Below, one piece after another: positions 1 through 10,118 of a stretch of 64,000 nt of DNA (the first letter of the stretch is position 1; every line of letters starts with the position of its first letter). Source of the stretch: CAYXDO01 sp964463485 (GTDB lineage: Bacteria > Myxococcota > Kuafuiibacteriia > Kuafuiibacteriales > Kuafuiibacteriaceae); NCBI GenBank assembly GCA_964463485.1, contig CAYXDO010000019.1:1-64000 (forward strand), in the 5' to 3' direction. The position numbers and the translations under genes are program-made. The notes beneath the pieces are model-generated. The model did not search any database. It was not told the DNA's origin and saw only the letters and a list, made by a program, of their open reading frames with translations.

Positions 1-1
1 A

Positions 2-1081
2 GTGACTCAAGGCTTTGCGGACGAGCTCCCAGCGTCGCCGCAGTTCCTCGCCGTGCCCGACCCAGCGAAGAGCACGATCGACCTGGAGGGCTTCGAGAGC
101 GGCGACCTGCCCATCCTCGATCCGGTCGACTACCCCATCAAGAAACAGACGGGCGCCGTCGCACGAGAACACCCGCGCTACGTGCCACCAGGCCGGGTCA
201 CTCTGACGCTCACCGACAAACGAGAGCTTCGACGCGTGTGGCTCGAGGACATCTCGCGTGGAGGAATGTTCGCGGCCACCGAGAACCCGCCGCCGCTCGG
301 GACCGCGGTCGACGTGGTCCTCGAAGTCCTCGGCGAGTCGCTCACTTTGAGAGCCCGCGTCGTCCACTCGGTCGATGGAGCCTCCGCCGCTCGCATGGGC
401 CACACGCCCGGTGTGGGGCTCGAGTTCGTCGACCTCGACGAAGAAAAGAAGACCGCCATCGGCGCTTACGTGGACGGGCTCGCTGCGCGCCTAAAGACGC
501 GCGACCTGCCCGTGATGACCGAGACGCCCGTGTTCGAGGTGTTGAAGGCAGCCAAAGACTTCCTCGCCGGCTGCGACGAAAACCAACTCTACTCCGCGAT
601 CGGCGTGCCCTCCGCGTCGGAAGACGCGGTGATCAACACGAAGCTCGTCTTGCTGAAGAAGATGTTCGCGTCGCCGCCGAGCGAAGCCAACGCAACCCAG
701 GCCGCCAAGGTCGCGACCGCCTACAAAGCGCTCCAGCGCGTGTCCGCGCTCTTTCAAGATCCGGTGCGACGCCTGGACTACGACTTTCGCCAAGGCTTCG
801 TGCGCGCCAAAGAACGGCTCGACCTCGCCGCAAAGGGCACTGGCCCAAGCATCAAACAGCTTCGTGAGGCCTGGAGCCGCGCGTTCCCCAAAAAGGCGCA
901 GCTCGCCGAAGCCAAGGCCCACGAGGCCTACCGCGCTCGACAACGAAACGACTTCTTCACCGCGGTCGCAGCCGCCAAGACCGCGCTCGAGAACGATCCG
1001 TTCAACGAAGATCTCCGCTTGTCGATGACCGCGTGGGAAGCGACGCGCGCGAGGTTGGCAGGACGCGGACGAGACGAGTGA
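2..1081 (+). CDS. PilZ domain protein with J-domain-like C-terminal region
   Basis: A PilZ domain lies at about residues 53-160. It keeps both c-di-GMP contact motifs: an arginine-rich REHPRY start and DISRGGMF, which fits the [D/N]xSxxG pattern. PilZ proteins bind c-di-GMP and pass the signal to motility or envelope targets. After a linker, residues about 175-270 look like a divergent J-domain/TPR region (LYSAIGVP, YKALQRVSALFQDPVRRLDYDF resembles the DnaJ helix pattern), and the C-terminal helices resemble a TPR. The gene begins with GTG at base 2 of the window, so the true start may lie further left and the gene may be 5' truncated. It converges closely on citrate synthase. The PilZ call is secure and the J-like call is by eye. 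Confidence 0.8.
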   Translation: MTQGFADELPASPQFLAVPDPAKSTIDLEGFESGDLPILDPVDYPIKKQTGAVAREHPRYVPPGRVTLTLTDKRELRRVWLEDISRGGMFAATENPPPLGTAVDVVLEVLGESLTLRARVVHSVDGASAARMGHTPGVGLEFVDLDEEKKTAIGAYVDGLAARLKTRDLPVMTETPVFEVLKAAKDFLAGCDENQLYSAIGVPSASEDAVINTKLVLLKKMFASPPSEANATQAAKVATAYKALQRVSALFQDPVRRLDYDFRQGFVRAKERLDLAAKGTGPSIKQLREAWSRAFPKKAQLAEAKAHEAYRARQRNDFFTAVAAAKTALENDPFNEDLRLSMTAWEATRARLAGRGRDE

Positions 1082-1093
1082 CTTCCGCCTCGA

Positions 1094-2383
1094 TCAGCCC
1101 CGTGCCGAGAGTGGGACGAAATCGCGACGGGCTGCTCCTAGATAGATTTGGCGCGGACGTGCGATCTTCTGATCGGTGTCTTCGACCGACTCACGCCATT
1201 GCGCGAGCCAACCGGCCATGCGCGGGATCGCGAAGAGCACGGTGAACATGTCCGTCGGGAACGCCATCGCCTCGTAGATCAGACCCGAATAAAAATCGAC
1301 GTTCGGATACAGCTTGCGGCCGACGAAGTAGTCGTCCTCGAGCGCGATCCGTTCGAGCTCGAGCGCGATGTCGAGGAGCGGATTGCGACCCACGAGGTCG
1401 AATACTTGGTCCGCCAACTTCTTGATCGTCTTGGCGCGTGGGTCGTAGCTCTTGTAGACGCGATGGCCAAAGCCCATCAGGCGGCCTTCGCCCGACTTCA
1501 CCTTCTTGATGAAGTCTCCGACCTTGCTCTTGTCTCCGATGGTTCGAAGCATCCGGAGCACTTGCTCGTTGGCTCCTCCGTGGAGCGGGCCCGAGAGCGC
1601 GGCGGCTGCACCCGAAGCGGCCGTGTACGGATCGGCTTGAGACGATCCGATGGCGCGCATCGCGCTCGTCGAGCAATTCTGCTCGTGGTCCGCGTGCAAG
1701 ATGAAGAGCACGTCGAGCGCTCGCTCGAGCACAGGGTGGGGCACGTACCTCGGCTCGGCCATGCGCCGGATCATCGCGAGGAAGTTGCCAGCGAATGAGA
1801 GCTCGTTGTCCGGGTAGATCAACGGCAACCCGAGGCGGTGTCGATACGACCACGCCGCGAGAGTCGGCATCTTCGCGATCAGCCGAACGATCTGGGCCGT
1901 CCGGCTCTCGACGTTCTCGATGGCCTTGGCCTCTGGATAGAAAGACGAGAGCGCGGCGATGGTGGAGCACAACACGCTCATCGGGTGCGCGTCGTAGCGA
2001 AAGCCTTCGATGAACGTCTTGATGTTCTCGTGAACGAACGTGTGGATGCGAATCTGGTGTGTGAATGCGTCGAGTTGAGCGCGGGTCGGCAGCTCTCCTT
2101 CGAGCAGCAAGTACGAGACTTCGAGGAACGAAGACGACTCTGCGAGCTGCTCGATGGGATAGCCGCGATATTCGAGGATGCCGCGATCTCCGTCGATGAA
2201 CGTGATGCGGCTCTTGCACGACGCCGTGTTCATGAACGCGGGGTCGTAAGTCATGAGCCCAAAATCATCGTTGGAGACGCGGATCTTCCTCAGATCCATG
2301 GCTTTGATCGTCCCGTGCTCGATGGGGACCTCGTAGGACTTTCCGGTTCGGTTGTCGGTGATGGTGAGTGTGTCCTTTGCCAC
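1094..2383 (-). CDS. gltA: Citrate synthase
   Basis: 429 residues, the normal length of a type II (hexameric, Gram-negative) citrate synthase. It condenses oxaloacetate and acetyl-CoA in the first step of the TCA cycle. The three catalytic residues are visible in order: His in LHGGANEQV, His in GFGHRVYK and Asp in VDFYSGLIYEA. The N-terminal beta domain typical of the type II enzyme is present (MAKDTLTITDNRTGKSYEVPIEHGTIKAMDL). The start ATG is the only sensible one. A 12-bp direct repeat lies just upstream (separate entry). The gene is monocistronic between the PilZ gene and a sigma factor gene. Confidence 0.97.
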   Translation of the reverse strand: MAKDTLTITDNRTGKSYEVPIEHGTIKAMDLRKIRVSNDDFGLMTYDPAFMNTASCKSRITFIDGDRGILEYRGYPIEQLAESSSFLEVSYLLLEGELPTRAQLDAFTHQIRIHTFVHENIKTFIEGFRYDAHPMSVLCSTIAALSSFYPEAKAIENVESRTAQIVRLIAKMPTLAAWSYRHRLGLPLIYPDNELSFAGNFLAMIRRMAEPRYVPHPVLERALDVLFILHADHEQNCSTSAMRAIGSSQADPYTAASGAAAALSGPLHGGANEQVLRMLRTIGDKSKVGDFIKKVKSGEGRLMGFGHRVYKSYDPRAKTIKKLADQVFDLVGRNPLLDIALELERIALEDDYFVGRKLYPNVDFYSGLIYEAMAFPTDMFTVLFAIPRMAGWLAQWRESVEDTDQKIARPRQIYLGAARRDFVPLSARG

Positions 2384-2415
2384 GAGCCCTTCTCGCTGGG
2401 ACGCAGGAGTGGGTC

Positions 2416-2439
2416 AACCGTTTCAGGAACCGTTTCAGG
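2416..2439. repeat. 12-bp direct repeat upstream of gltA
   Basis: Two perfect head-to-tail copies of AACCGTTTCAGG, followed by a weaker third (CAACGATTCAGG). They lie about 35-55 bases upstream of the citrate synthase start, in the gap between it and the sigma factor stop. The position would suit a regulator-binding site, but that is inference. Confidence 0.5.
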
Positions 2440-2504
2440 AGCAACGATTCAGGTCGATCATGGCCTGTCGGGTTCTTGCACCAGTAGGGATCGAAGCCCC
2501 GCCA

Positions 2505-3125
2505 TCACAGGTCGTTGCCTTCAGGCTCCTGGACGAACCGCTCCGGATCGAGCAGCGCCTTCCACTTCCTGAGCTCTTCGAGATCCGCGTGCGACCCGTC
2601 CTCTTTCTTGCGCTCGATCTCCTTCGCGAGCGCTTTTCTTGCGCGCGAGAGACGCTGTCGAAACGCCGCAAAGCCGATCCCGAGGATCTCGGCGGCTTGG
2701 GGCCCAGGCGTCTCGTCGACATAGGTCATCAGCAGCACCAACCGATCCTCGAGCGTGAGGGTGTGGAGCGCGGAGAGCGCGAGCGCCTGCTGCTGCCGGT
2801 TGCCGAGCACCTCTTCCTGATTGGGAACGTCACCCACGTCGCTCGCCGCGGGCTCCTCGGGCTCTTCGTGAGAAACGCCGCGACGCGCCCGCCCGCGACC
2901 CGTCTCGAGACCGACGTTGCGCGCGATCCCGAGAATCCAGGCCCGAACGGAGGTGACGTCTTTCTTTCGCTCCGTCGATTCGATGGCCCGAGCCAAGACC
3001 GTTTGAACCGCATCCTCGACCTCGTCGGGCCGGACCATCTTGCGAAGGTAGGCGCGGATCACGGGGATGTGCGAGGCGAGATCTCCTCCCTCGGAGCCGT
3101 CCGGAGGCGCCGAAAACTCCGTCAT
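2505..3125 (-). CDS. ECF-like RNA polymerase sigma factor
   Basis: 206 residues. The sigma region 2 pattern is present near the N-terminus (IRAYLRKMVRPDEVEDAVQTVLARAIES, then VRAWILGIARNV). Region 4 follows at about residues 125-175 (LHTLTLEDRLVLLMTYVDETPGPQAAEILGI, then FRQRLSRARKAL, the helix-turn-helix). The about 40-residue linker between them is rich in Glu and Ala. The short C-terminal tail is charged and ends in PEGNDL. No anti-sigma factor gene lies next to it. The gene is divergent from the ATP synthase operon, whose first possible ATG overlaps this start within one CATG. Confidence 0.9.
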   Translation of the reverse strand: MTEFSAPPDGSEGGDLASHIPVIRAYLRKMVRPDEVEDAVQTVLARAIESTERKKDVTSVRAWILGIARNVGLETGRGRARRGVSHEEPEEPAASDVGDVPNQEEVLGNRQQQALALSALHTLTLEDRLVLLMTYVDETPGPQAAEILGIGFAAFRQRLSRARKALAKEIERKKEDGSHADLEELRKWKALLDPERFVQEPEGNDL

Positions 3126-3183
3126 GGTGCCCCGGGAGTCTGGCAGGCTTGACTCAGAAGGTCGAGATCGCTACTTGCCCGCC

Positions 3184-3627
3184 GTGCCGTTCTCCGGCCT
3201 TACACTCGACCTCGACATCACTTTCGTCCTGGTCCTCGTGCTGCTCCTCGTTCCGCTGTTGGCCCTGAATGCCTTGGTGTTCAAGCCATTCCTCGCGATG
3301 TTCGAAGAGCGTCATGACCGCGTGAAGGGCGCTCTCGAGCGCGCCGAAGACCGACTCGAAGAGGCCGAGGCCCGCGCCAAGGCCTTCGATGAAAAGGTGC
3401 AGGTCGCCACTTCCAAGGGTCTCGATGCCCGCTCGAAAATTCGGGACGAAGCGACCAAAGCCATGCACGCCCGCATCGGGACGGAGCGAGAGAAGCTCGA
3501 CAAACAGCTCGAGAAAGCCCTCGAGGAGATCAAGTTTTCCAAAGACGCCGCGCTTCGAGACGCTGCCGCCGAGTCGAGACAGCTCGCCGAGATCGCTGCC
3601 AAGAAACTGCTCGGGAGGGGCGCATGA
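3184..3627 (+). CDS. atpF': F0F1 ATP synthase subunit b' (peripheral stalk)
   Basis: About 147 residues from the GTG chosen here (MPFSGLTLDLDITF). This gives the usual b-subunit layout: one N-terminal membrane helix (TFVLVLVLLLVPLLALNALVF), FKPFLAMFEER, then a long charged coiled coil. An in-frame ATG at 3124 would add 20 residues without stalk character and would overlap the divergent sigma gene start, so it is less likely. The stop overlaps the start of the next b-type gene by ATGA. Two tandem b-type genes imply a b/b' heterodimeric stalk, as known in photosynthetic bacteria and various others. Confidence 0.85.
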   Translation: MPFSGLTLDLDITFVLVLVLLLVPLLALNALVFKPFLAMFEERHDRVKGALERAEDRLEEAEARAKAFDEKVQVATSKGLDARSKIRDEATKAMHARIGTEREKLDKQLEKALEEIKFSKDAALRDAAAESRQLAEIAAKKLLGRGA

Positions 3628-4184
3628 CCGGGCCCATCATCAGCCTGATCCTCATCACTTCGGGCGCCGAAGGCGGCGCCGATGCCGAGCACCACTGGAA
3701 CATGTTCGAGCTCGTCTCGAGCTTCATCAACTTCTTCCTCTTCTTCGGCTTCTTGTTCGTCGTGGTGAAGGGTCCCTTCGCGAGCTACCTCGCGGCTCGC
3801 CGCTCCGAATTCCAGAAAAAGCTCGAAGAGGCGGAGAGCAAGCAAAAGGCCGCCGAGGCCAAGCTGGTCGAGTACGCCCACAAGCTCGAGCACCTCGAGG
3901 AAGAGATGGCGCGTATCGTCAAGAGCTTCGAAGCTCAGGGTGAGGTCGAGCGTGACCGCATCAAAGACGATGCGGATCGCGCGATCGATCGCCTCGTCCG
4001 TGAGGTGGACTTCACGATCCGGCAAGAGAGCCTCAAGGCGCAGCAAGAGATTCGCGCGACCGCCATCAAGACCACGCTCGATCTCGCCGAGTCGCTCGTG
4101 AAAGAGCGCACCACCCAGGCCGACCTCGTTCGCCTCACCGACGAGTGCGTCGCCCAAATCGGCAAGCCAAGTCTCCCGAGCTGA
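3624..4184 (+). CDS. atpF: F0F1 ATP synthase subunit b
   Basis: 186 residues. The N-terminus has a short lead with an HHWNMFELVSSFINFFLFFGFLF membrane segment, then the conserved FASYLAARR turn, then about 110 residues of charged coiled coil, and a C-terminal helix that would contact delta. It overlaps the b' gene by 4 bases and is 7 bases from atpH, so the genes are translationally coupled. The protein forms the stator that links F0 to F1. Confidence 0.9.
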   Translation: MTGPIISLILITSGAEGGADAEHHWNMFELVSSFINFFLFFGFLFVVVKGPFASYLAARRSEFQKKLEEAESKQKAAEAKLVEYAHKLEHLEEEMARIVKSFEAQGEVERDRIKDDADRAIDRLVREVDFTIRQESLKAQQEIRATAIKTTLDLAESLVKERTTQADLVRLTDECVAQIGKPSLPS

Positions 4185-4191
4185 GGACCCC

Positions 4192-4743
4192 ATGTCGAAG
4201 ACCTCCCCCGTCGCCCGCCGCTATGCCCACGCGCTCGTGGAGACGACCGCCAAGGCCGATCCACGCAACGTCGACAAGATCGCCGACGAGCTCGACGCTT
4301 TCTCCTCCGCCATCGTCGAATCGAAGGACCTCAAGAACGTCCTCATGAATCCAGCGTTCCACCTGCGCGACAAACAGCGCGCCCTCGTCGTCGTCGCCAA
4401 AGCGCTCGGCTTGTCTCGGGTCGCGACGCGGTTCGTCGGCATCCTCGTCGAAAACGACCGCGTCCAAGACATCGGACCTATCGCGCGTGTGGTTCGCGAG
4501 CTCGCGGACGGCCGCTCCGGACGCATCCGAGTCGACGTCGAGACCGCCGCCCCGCTTACTCCCGCCGGTGAAAAAGCGCTTCGCGCGGCCCTCGAAGCTC
4601 GCACCAAAAAACAAATCGACATGACCGTGAAGGTCGATCCCAGCCTCCTCGGCGGATTGCGGGCCCGCATCGGGTCCACCGTGCTCGACGGTACCGTGCG
4701 AACCCAAATCGATCGGCTCCGCGAGTCGCTGCTCCACACCTGA
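4192..4743 (+). CDS. atpH: F0F1 ATP synthase subunit delta
   Basis: 183 residues, normal for delta/OSCP. It starts with the typical SPVARRYAHALVETT helix, carries LKNVLMNPAFHLRDKQRALV and ends with the family signature region VDPSLLGGLRARIGSTVLDGTVRTQIDRL. It caps the alpha3beta3 head and joins the b stalk. It lies between atpF and atpA; the gap to atpA is about 100 bases. Confidence 0.95.
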   Translation: MSKTSPVARRYAHALVETTAKADPRNVDKIADELDAFSSAIVESKDLKNVLMNPAFHLRDKQRALVVVAKALGLSRVATRFVGILVENDRVQDIGPIARVVRELADGRSGRIRVDVETAAPLTPAGEKALRAALEARTKKQIDMTVKVDPSLLGGLRARIGSTVLDGTVRTQIDRLRESLLHT

Positions 4744-4843
4744 ACGGTAGGCGCGGCAAAACGCCCGCCCTTGCCGCTCTAAGCCAACGTGCTCCGAATT
4801 CTGGTTGATCTTCGGCCGCCCTCTAGGTAGCCCTCCGCCCGCA

Positions 4844-6415
<1,572 letters not shown>

Positions 6416-6439
6416 GCTGACTCGCAATCCTTGGGAGCA

Positions 6440-6464
6440 CGGACCCCTGGGAGCGCAGGCATCT
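6440..6464. repeat. Interspersed repeat, copy 1
   Basis: A 25-base stretch containing ACCCCTGGGAGCGCAGGCAT is identical to bases 18541-18565. In this copy it is flanked by two further TGGGAGC units (6432 and 6464 onward), giving a TGGGAGC triplicate. It lies in the convergent gap after atpA. The element reads like a small dispersed genomic repeat rather than a gene or terminator, because no T-run follows. Confidence 0.7.
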
Positions 6465-6513
6465 GGGAGCGAGGCAGCTGCCCACGATTCCTACGCCGCG
6501 CTCGGTGCCCAAT

Positions 6514-7362
6514 TCACAGATCCGAAGGATCCTCCGGCTCCACTTCAGGCACCGGAACCTCTTCTCGCCGAGGCACCCGAACTTGCTCGATCGTCCCCGG
6601 CTCAGGCGGGTCTGCACACACCTCGGCCCGCCGCATCAGAAACGGAGCCCCTCCCCCGGGCGCATACGTCTCGATCGCCGCAGCGATCCCGTCCGCGCCA
6701 ACCCACGACGTCGCCGCCCGAAGACTGCCCGTCCCGAGCTCGATCACACGCAGCCCCCCCTCGCGCCCCTTCTCTCGCATGGCTACACGCTCGATCGTCG
6801 CCTCGAGCCACGGCACTGACACCGACAACGTTCGCAGCTCGATGGTCTCGCTCCGCTCGAGCGCTTGCGCATGCGCGGTGATCGGAACCGCGGCGAGCAC
6901 CGGCGTCGGCAACAGCACGAACGCCCCCGCCGCAAACGGCACGAGCGCGCTCGAACGGGCCTCCAACAGATTCGTCTCGATGCGAAGGCTCTCGCCTTCC
7001 CGAATACCCATCGCCGACGCCGTGACCCCTTCCACCTCCACCGAAAAGTGAAAGCCGATCACCCGCCGGTCGATCGGATCGATCACCAAGTCGTAACGCA
7101 TCGTCTCCGCGGTCGGCGCCACCAGCCGCACCGTGCCCCGCGCCCGCCACTGAGCTGGACTCGCCGCGATCTCGAAGCGCTCCACACCCACGTGGCGTTG
7201 GTCGCGCGTGATCGTGTAACAGCCCTCGCTCGATCGAGGCAGCGGCGACCCCACGCGTGGCGCCGGCATTGCGCTCGCACAGCCGGACAGTAAACCCATG
7301 AACGCCACCGCCGATCTTCCGGTCGGCGAAAACGGGCGACATCCGCTAGCTTCCAGATCCAT
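6514..7362 (-). CDS. Putative lipoprotein of unknown function
   Basis: 282 residues. A lipoprotein-type signal is seen near the N-terminus: Arg, then SAVAFMGLLSGC with an LSGC lipobox at about residues 25-28. The mature part is about 250 residues, beta-rich in appearance (GTVRLVAPTAETMRYDLVID, then IGFHFSVEVEGVTASAMG), and ends in a Pro/Glu-rich tail (VPVPEVEPEDPSDL). No known catalytic motif is visible. The ATG at 7362 is in the same CATG as the ATG of the divergent sixA-like gene; a GTG 54 bases inside is a poorer choice because the signal would be too short. Confidence 0.65.
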   Translation of the reverse strand: MDLEASGCRPFSPTGRSAVAFMGLLSGCASAMPAPRVGSPLPRSSEGCYTITRDQRHVGVERFEIAASPAQWRARGTVRLVAPTAETMRYDLVIDPIDRRVIGFHFSVEVEGVTASAMGIREGESLRIETNLLEARSSALVPFAAGAFVLLPTPVLAAVPITAHAQALERSETIELRTLSVSVPWLEATIERVAMREKGREGGLRVIELGTGSLRAATSWVGADGIAAAIETYAPGGGAPFLMRRAEVCADPPEPGTIEQVRVPRREEVPVPEVEPEDPSDL

Positions 7363-7843
7363 GCGTGAGCTCGACGTGTACCTGATCCGTCACGAAGACG
7401 CCGAGGATGGAGATCCAGACGAGCACCGGGCGCTCACTGCCGAAGGACGACGAAGGATGGCTCGCACTTCGAAGCTCCTCCTCGAACGAGAGAAGCCCAT
7501 CGACCTCATCCGCTCGAGCCCTCTCGTTCGCGCCGTTCAAACCGCCGAGATCCTCGCAACGTCCCTCGGCGTCGAGGACGTCGAAATCGACGAGTGGATC
7601 GCCAATCCTCCGGGCCTCACCAAGCTCCTCGACCGCATCAGCCACGTGCCGGCCACGGTCTCCCGAGTGGCCATCGTCGGCCACGAGCCAACGCTCAGCG
7701 GATTGGTCATGCTCCTCTTCCCCCACGCGCAATGGACCGGCATGAAACGCGGAGCGGTCTTGTGCGCACGCCTCGGCGGCCCCGAGCCGTTGTTTCGATT
7801 CCTCGTCGAGCCCAAAGGACCGACTTGGCGCGAGCATCTCTGA
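7361..7843 (+). CDS. SixA-like phosphohistidine phosphatase
   Basis: 160 residues from ATG 7361 (MRELDVYLIRHEDAED). This is a histidine-phosphatase fold: the catalytic LIRHE motif (RHG-type), IRSSPLVRAVQTAEIL with the second conserved Arg, and the C-terminal catalytic VGHEPTLSG. SixA dephosphorylates the His-phosphotransfer domain in sensor relays; here the real substrate is unknown. An upstream in-frame ATG at 7298 would overlap the divergent gene and add unconserved residues. A second member of the same family lies at 38897. Confidence 0.85.
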   Translation: MRELDVYLIRHEDAEDGDPDEHRALTAEGRRRMARTSKLLLEREKPIDLIRSSPLVRAVQTAEILATSLGVEDVEIDEWIANPPGLTKLLDRISHVPATVSRVAIVGHEPTLSGLVMLLFPHAQWTGMKRGAVLCARLGGPEPLFRFLVEPKGPTWREHL

Positions 7844-7931
7844 GCACAGATCCCAGATTTCTCTTTGATCACCCCCACTTGCCCGCTTTTTTGCCGGCTC
7901 GAGTGGGTCAAGGTACCCATTTGTCGTACCT

Positions 7932-8948
7932 ATGGTGCACGCGTTCGATTCGAACCTCCCGACTCCCGTACTCTCCACGCGGCCGGAACCGACGACTCAC
8001 GCGCCAGCCAAACCCTTCTTGAAGTGGGTGGGTGGCAAGACTCAGCTCCTGGACCAACTCCTGCGGCTCGCACCCCCGAGCTTCAATGGGTACCACGAAC
8101 CGTTCCTCGGGGGAGGCGCGATGTTCTTCGCGCTGGCCCGAGAAGGTCGCCTCGAGGGCAAGGACGTCCAGCTCTGCGACGTCAACCACGAGCTCGTCGA
8201 TACCTATTTGGCCATCCGTGACCGAGTCCGCAGCGTCGTCCTGCACCTGTCGGCCCATCGCCACGAGCGCGCCTATTATTATGAGGTCCGAAGTCAGGAT
8301 CCTTCGAAGCTGTCACCGTCGGCCCGCGCGGCCAGGATGCTGTATCTCAACCGTTGCGGCTTCAACGGGCTGTACCGAGTCAATCGCAAGGGTGAGTTCA
8401 ACGTCCCGTTCGGGCGGTACACCAACCCACGCATCTGCGACGAACAGAACCTCCTGGCCGCGTCGCGCGCGCTCTCCCGCGCCCGAGTGTCCCATCGCGA
8501 CTTCGAGCACGTGTTGGAGCAGACTCGGCCGGGTGACTTCGTGTACTTCGACCCGCCCTACGTCCCGCTCTCGGCGTCGTCGAGCTTCACGTCGTACGCA
8601 AAAGGAGGCTTCGGGGAGCCCGAGCAAGAGCGCCTCGCTCGACTCTTCGAGCAACTCAGCGCGAACGGCGTCTTCTGCATGCTCTCGAACTCGGACGCGG
8701 AATGGGTGCGCGAGCGGTACTCGGACTTCCGCGTCCTGCCGGTCTTGGCCCGCCGAAACGTGAACTCCAACCCGGACCGCCGCGGACCCATCACCGAGGT
8801 CGTCGTGCTCGGCTACGATCCCGCCAAGAAGAGCCTCAGGCCGGCGCGCATCCCGGAGGAACGTATCTCGAACCGTCCGCACGTCCCGCCCACCGCGCCC
8901 AAAGATCGGTTCACCGCGAGCCAGCGGCCCCGACGCCTCGACGACTGA
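7932..8948 (+). CDS. D12-class DNA adenine N6-methyltransferase (Dam-like)
   Basis: 338 residues. Motifs of the Dam/D12 class are seen: KPFLKWVGGKTQLL at the N-terminus, the AdoMet loop EPFLGGGAMFFAL, the helix RCGFNGLYRVN..GEFNVPFG, and the catalytic DPPY (YFDPPYVPLS) at about residue 208. It methylates adenine N6 in a short target, GATC in the best-known members, though the target here is not predictable. The last about 45 residues (after VVLGYDP) are a basic, Pro-rich tail beyond the usual about 270-290 residues. No restriction endonuclease gene is adjacent, so it looks solitary. Confidence 0.92.
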   Translation: MVHAFDSNLPTPVLSTRPEPTTHAPAKPFLKWVGGKTQLLDQLLRLAPPSFNGYHEPFLGGGAMFFALAREGRLEGKDVQLCDVNHELVDTYLAIRDRVRSVVLHLSAHRHERAYYYEVRSQDPSKLSPSARAARMLYLNRCGFNGLYRVNRKGEFNVPFGRYTNPRICDEQNLLAASRALSRARVSHRDFEHVLEQTRPGDFVYFDPPYVPLSASSSFTSYAKGGFGEPEQERLARLFEQLSANGVFCMLSNSDAEWVRERYSDFRVLPVLARRNVNSNPDRRGPITEVVVLGYDPAKKSLRPARIPEERISNRPHVPPTAPKDRFTASQRPRRLDD

Positions 8949-8975
8949 GTCGAAACCGTGGGCTCGAGCTCACAC

Positions 8976-10118
8976 TCATCCTGTGCCGACCCTTGACTCG
9001 GAGCTCGGCGCGACCTGCCGCACCCGCACCTCCTCCCGCAGCTCGGACAATCGCCCCGCCGAAATGGCCTCGCGAATCCGGCGCATGTGATCTTGGTAGA
9101 ACCAGAGGTTGTGCATCGTGAGGAGTCGGTGCGCGCTGATTTCGCCCGCCACGAACAAGTGCCGCACATACGCACGCGAGAAGACCGCACACGTCGGGCA
9201 GCCACACTCGGGATCGAGAGGACCCGCTTCCTCCCGATTTCGAGCGAGCTTGATGGAATAGTATCCGTCCCGCGTGAACACTCTGCCGGTCCGACCGGCG
9301 CGCGTCGGAATGACGCAGTCGAACATGTCTACGCCCGAGGCCACCGCCTCGATGAGATCGAGCGGATAACCGACGCCCATCAAATATTTGGGCTTGTCGT
9401 CCGGGAGCATCGGCGCGGCGGCGCGAACGACCCTGAACATCTCCTCGCGAGACTCGCCAATGGCGACGCCGCCGATCGCGTACCCATCCAGGTCTCGAGT
9501 CAGAAGCTCCCTCGCGTGCGCCTCTCGCAGCTCCAAGAAACGCCCGCCCTGCACGATCCCAAACAGAGAAGTCGCTTCGGGCTTCTTCCGTTCGAGCAGG
9601 CACCGATCGAGCCAGCGCGTCGTGCGATCGACGGAGGCCGCGACGTACGCTCGCTCCGCGTCGGCCGGTGGGCATTCGTCGAACGCCATCGCGATGTCGG
9701 TCCCGAGCGACTCCTGAATCGACACCGCAAGCTCGGGGGTGAGTTGGTGTTTGCTGCCGTCGAAGGGGCTCCGAAAGACCACGCCTTCCTCGGAGATCGT
9801 CCGGAGCTCGCGGAGCGAGAATACTTGGTACCCGCCGCTGTCCGTCAGAATCGAGTGACTCCAACCCGCAAACCGATGGAGCCCCCCGAGCGCCTCCACG
9901 AGCTTGTGACCGGGCCGCAAGTAAAGATGGAACGTGTTGCCCAAGATGATGCGCGCGCCCGTCTCCGCGACCTCGTGCGGCAACATCGCCTTCACGCTCC
10001 CCGCCGTACCCACAGGCATGAACACCGGCGTCTCGAGCTCGCCGTGAGGCGTCGTCAAGACGCCGCGCCGCGCTGATCCGTCCCTCGCACGAACCTCGAA
10101 AGAAACGGTGCGAGTCAC
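8976..10118 (-). CDS. tgt: tRNA-guanine (queuine) transglycosylase
   Basis: 380 residues from GTG 10118. That start overlaps the queA stop (GTGA) and gives MTRTVSFEV, the normal bacterial N-terminus; an upstream ATG at 10193 lies inside queA. Motifs: MPVGTAGSVKAM, the nucleophile region ILTDSGGYQVFSL, IGGVAIGES, DCVIPTRAGRTG, and the zinc site CGCPTC followed by a distal His (LTMHN). The enzyme swaps G34 of GUN-anticodon tRNAs for preQ1, the step before QueA. Confidence 0.97.
   Translation of the reverse strand: MTRTVSFEVRARDGSARRGVLTTPHGELETPVFMPVGTAGSVKAMLPHEVAETGARIILGNTFHLYLRPGHKLVEALGGLHRFAGWSHSILTDSGGYQVFSLRELRTISEEGVVFRSPFDGSKHQLTPELAVSIQESLGTDIAMAFDECPPADAERAYVAASVDRTTRWLDRCLLERKKPEATSLFGIVQGGRFLELREAHARELLTRDLDGYAIGGVAIGESREEMFRVVRAAAPMLPDDKPKYLMGVGYPLDLIEAVASGVDMFDCVIPTRAGRTGRVFTRDGYYSIKLARNREEAGPLDPECGCPTCAVFSRAYVRHLFVAGEISAHRLLTMHNLWFYQDHMRRIREAISAGRLSELREEVRVRQVAPSSESRVGTG

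Noticed and set aside
2460..2504. Possible tRNA-like fragment (GGGATCGAAGCCCC)
   Set aside because: The T-loop-like stretch is not matched by acceptor, D or anticodon stems.
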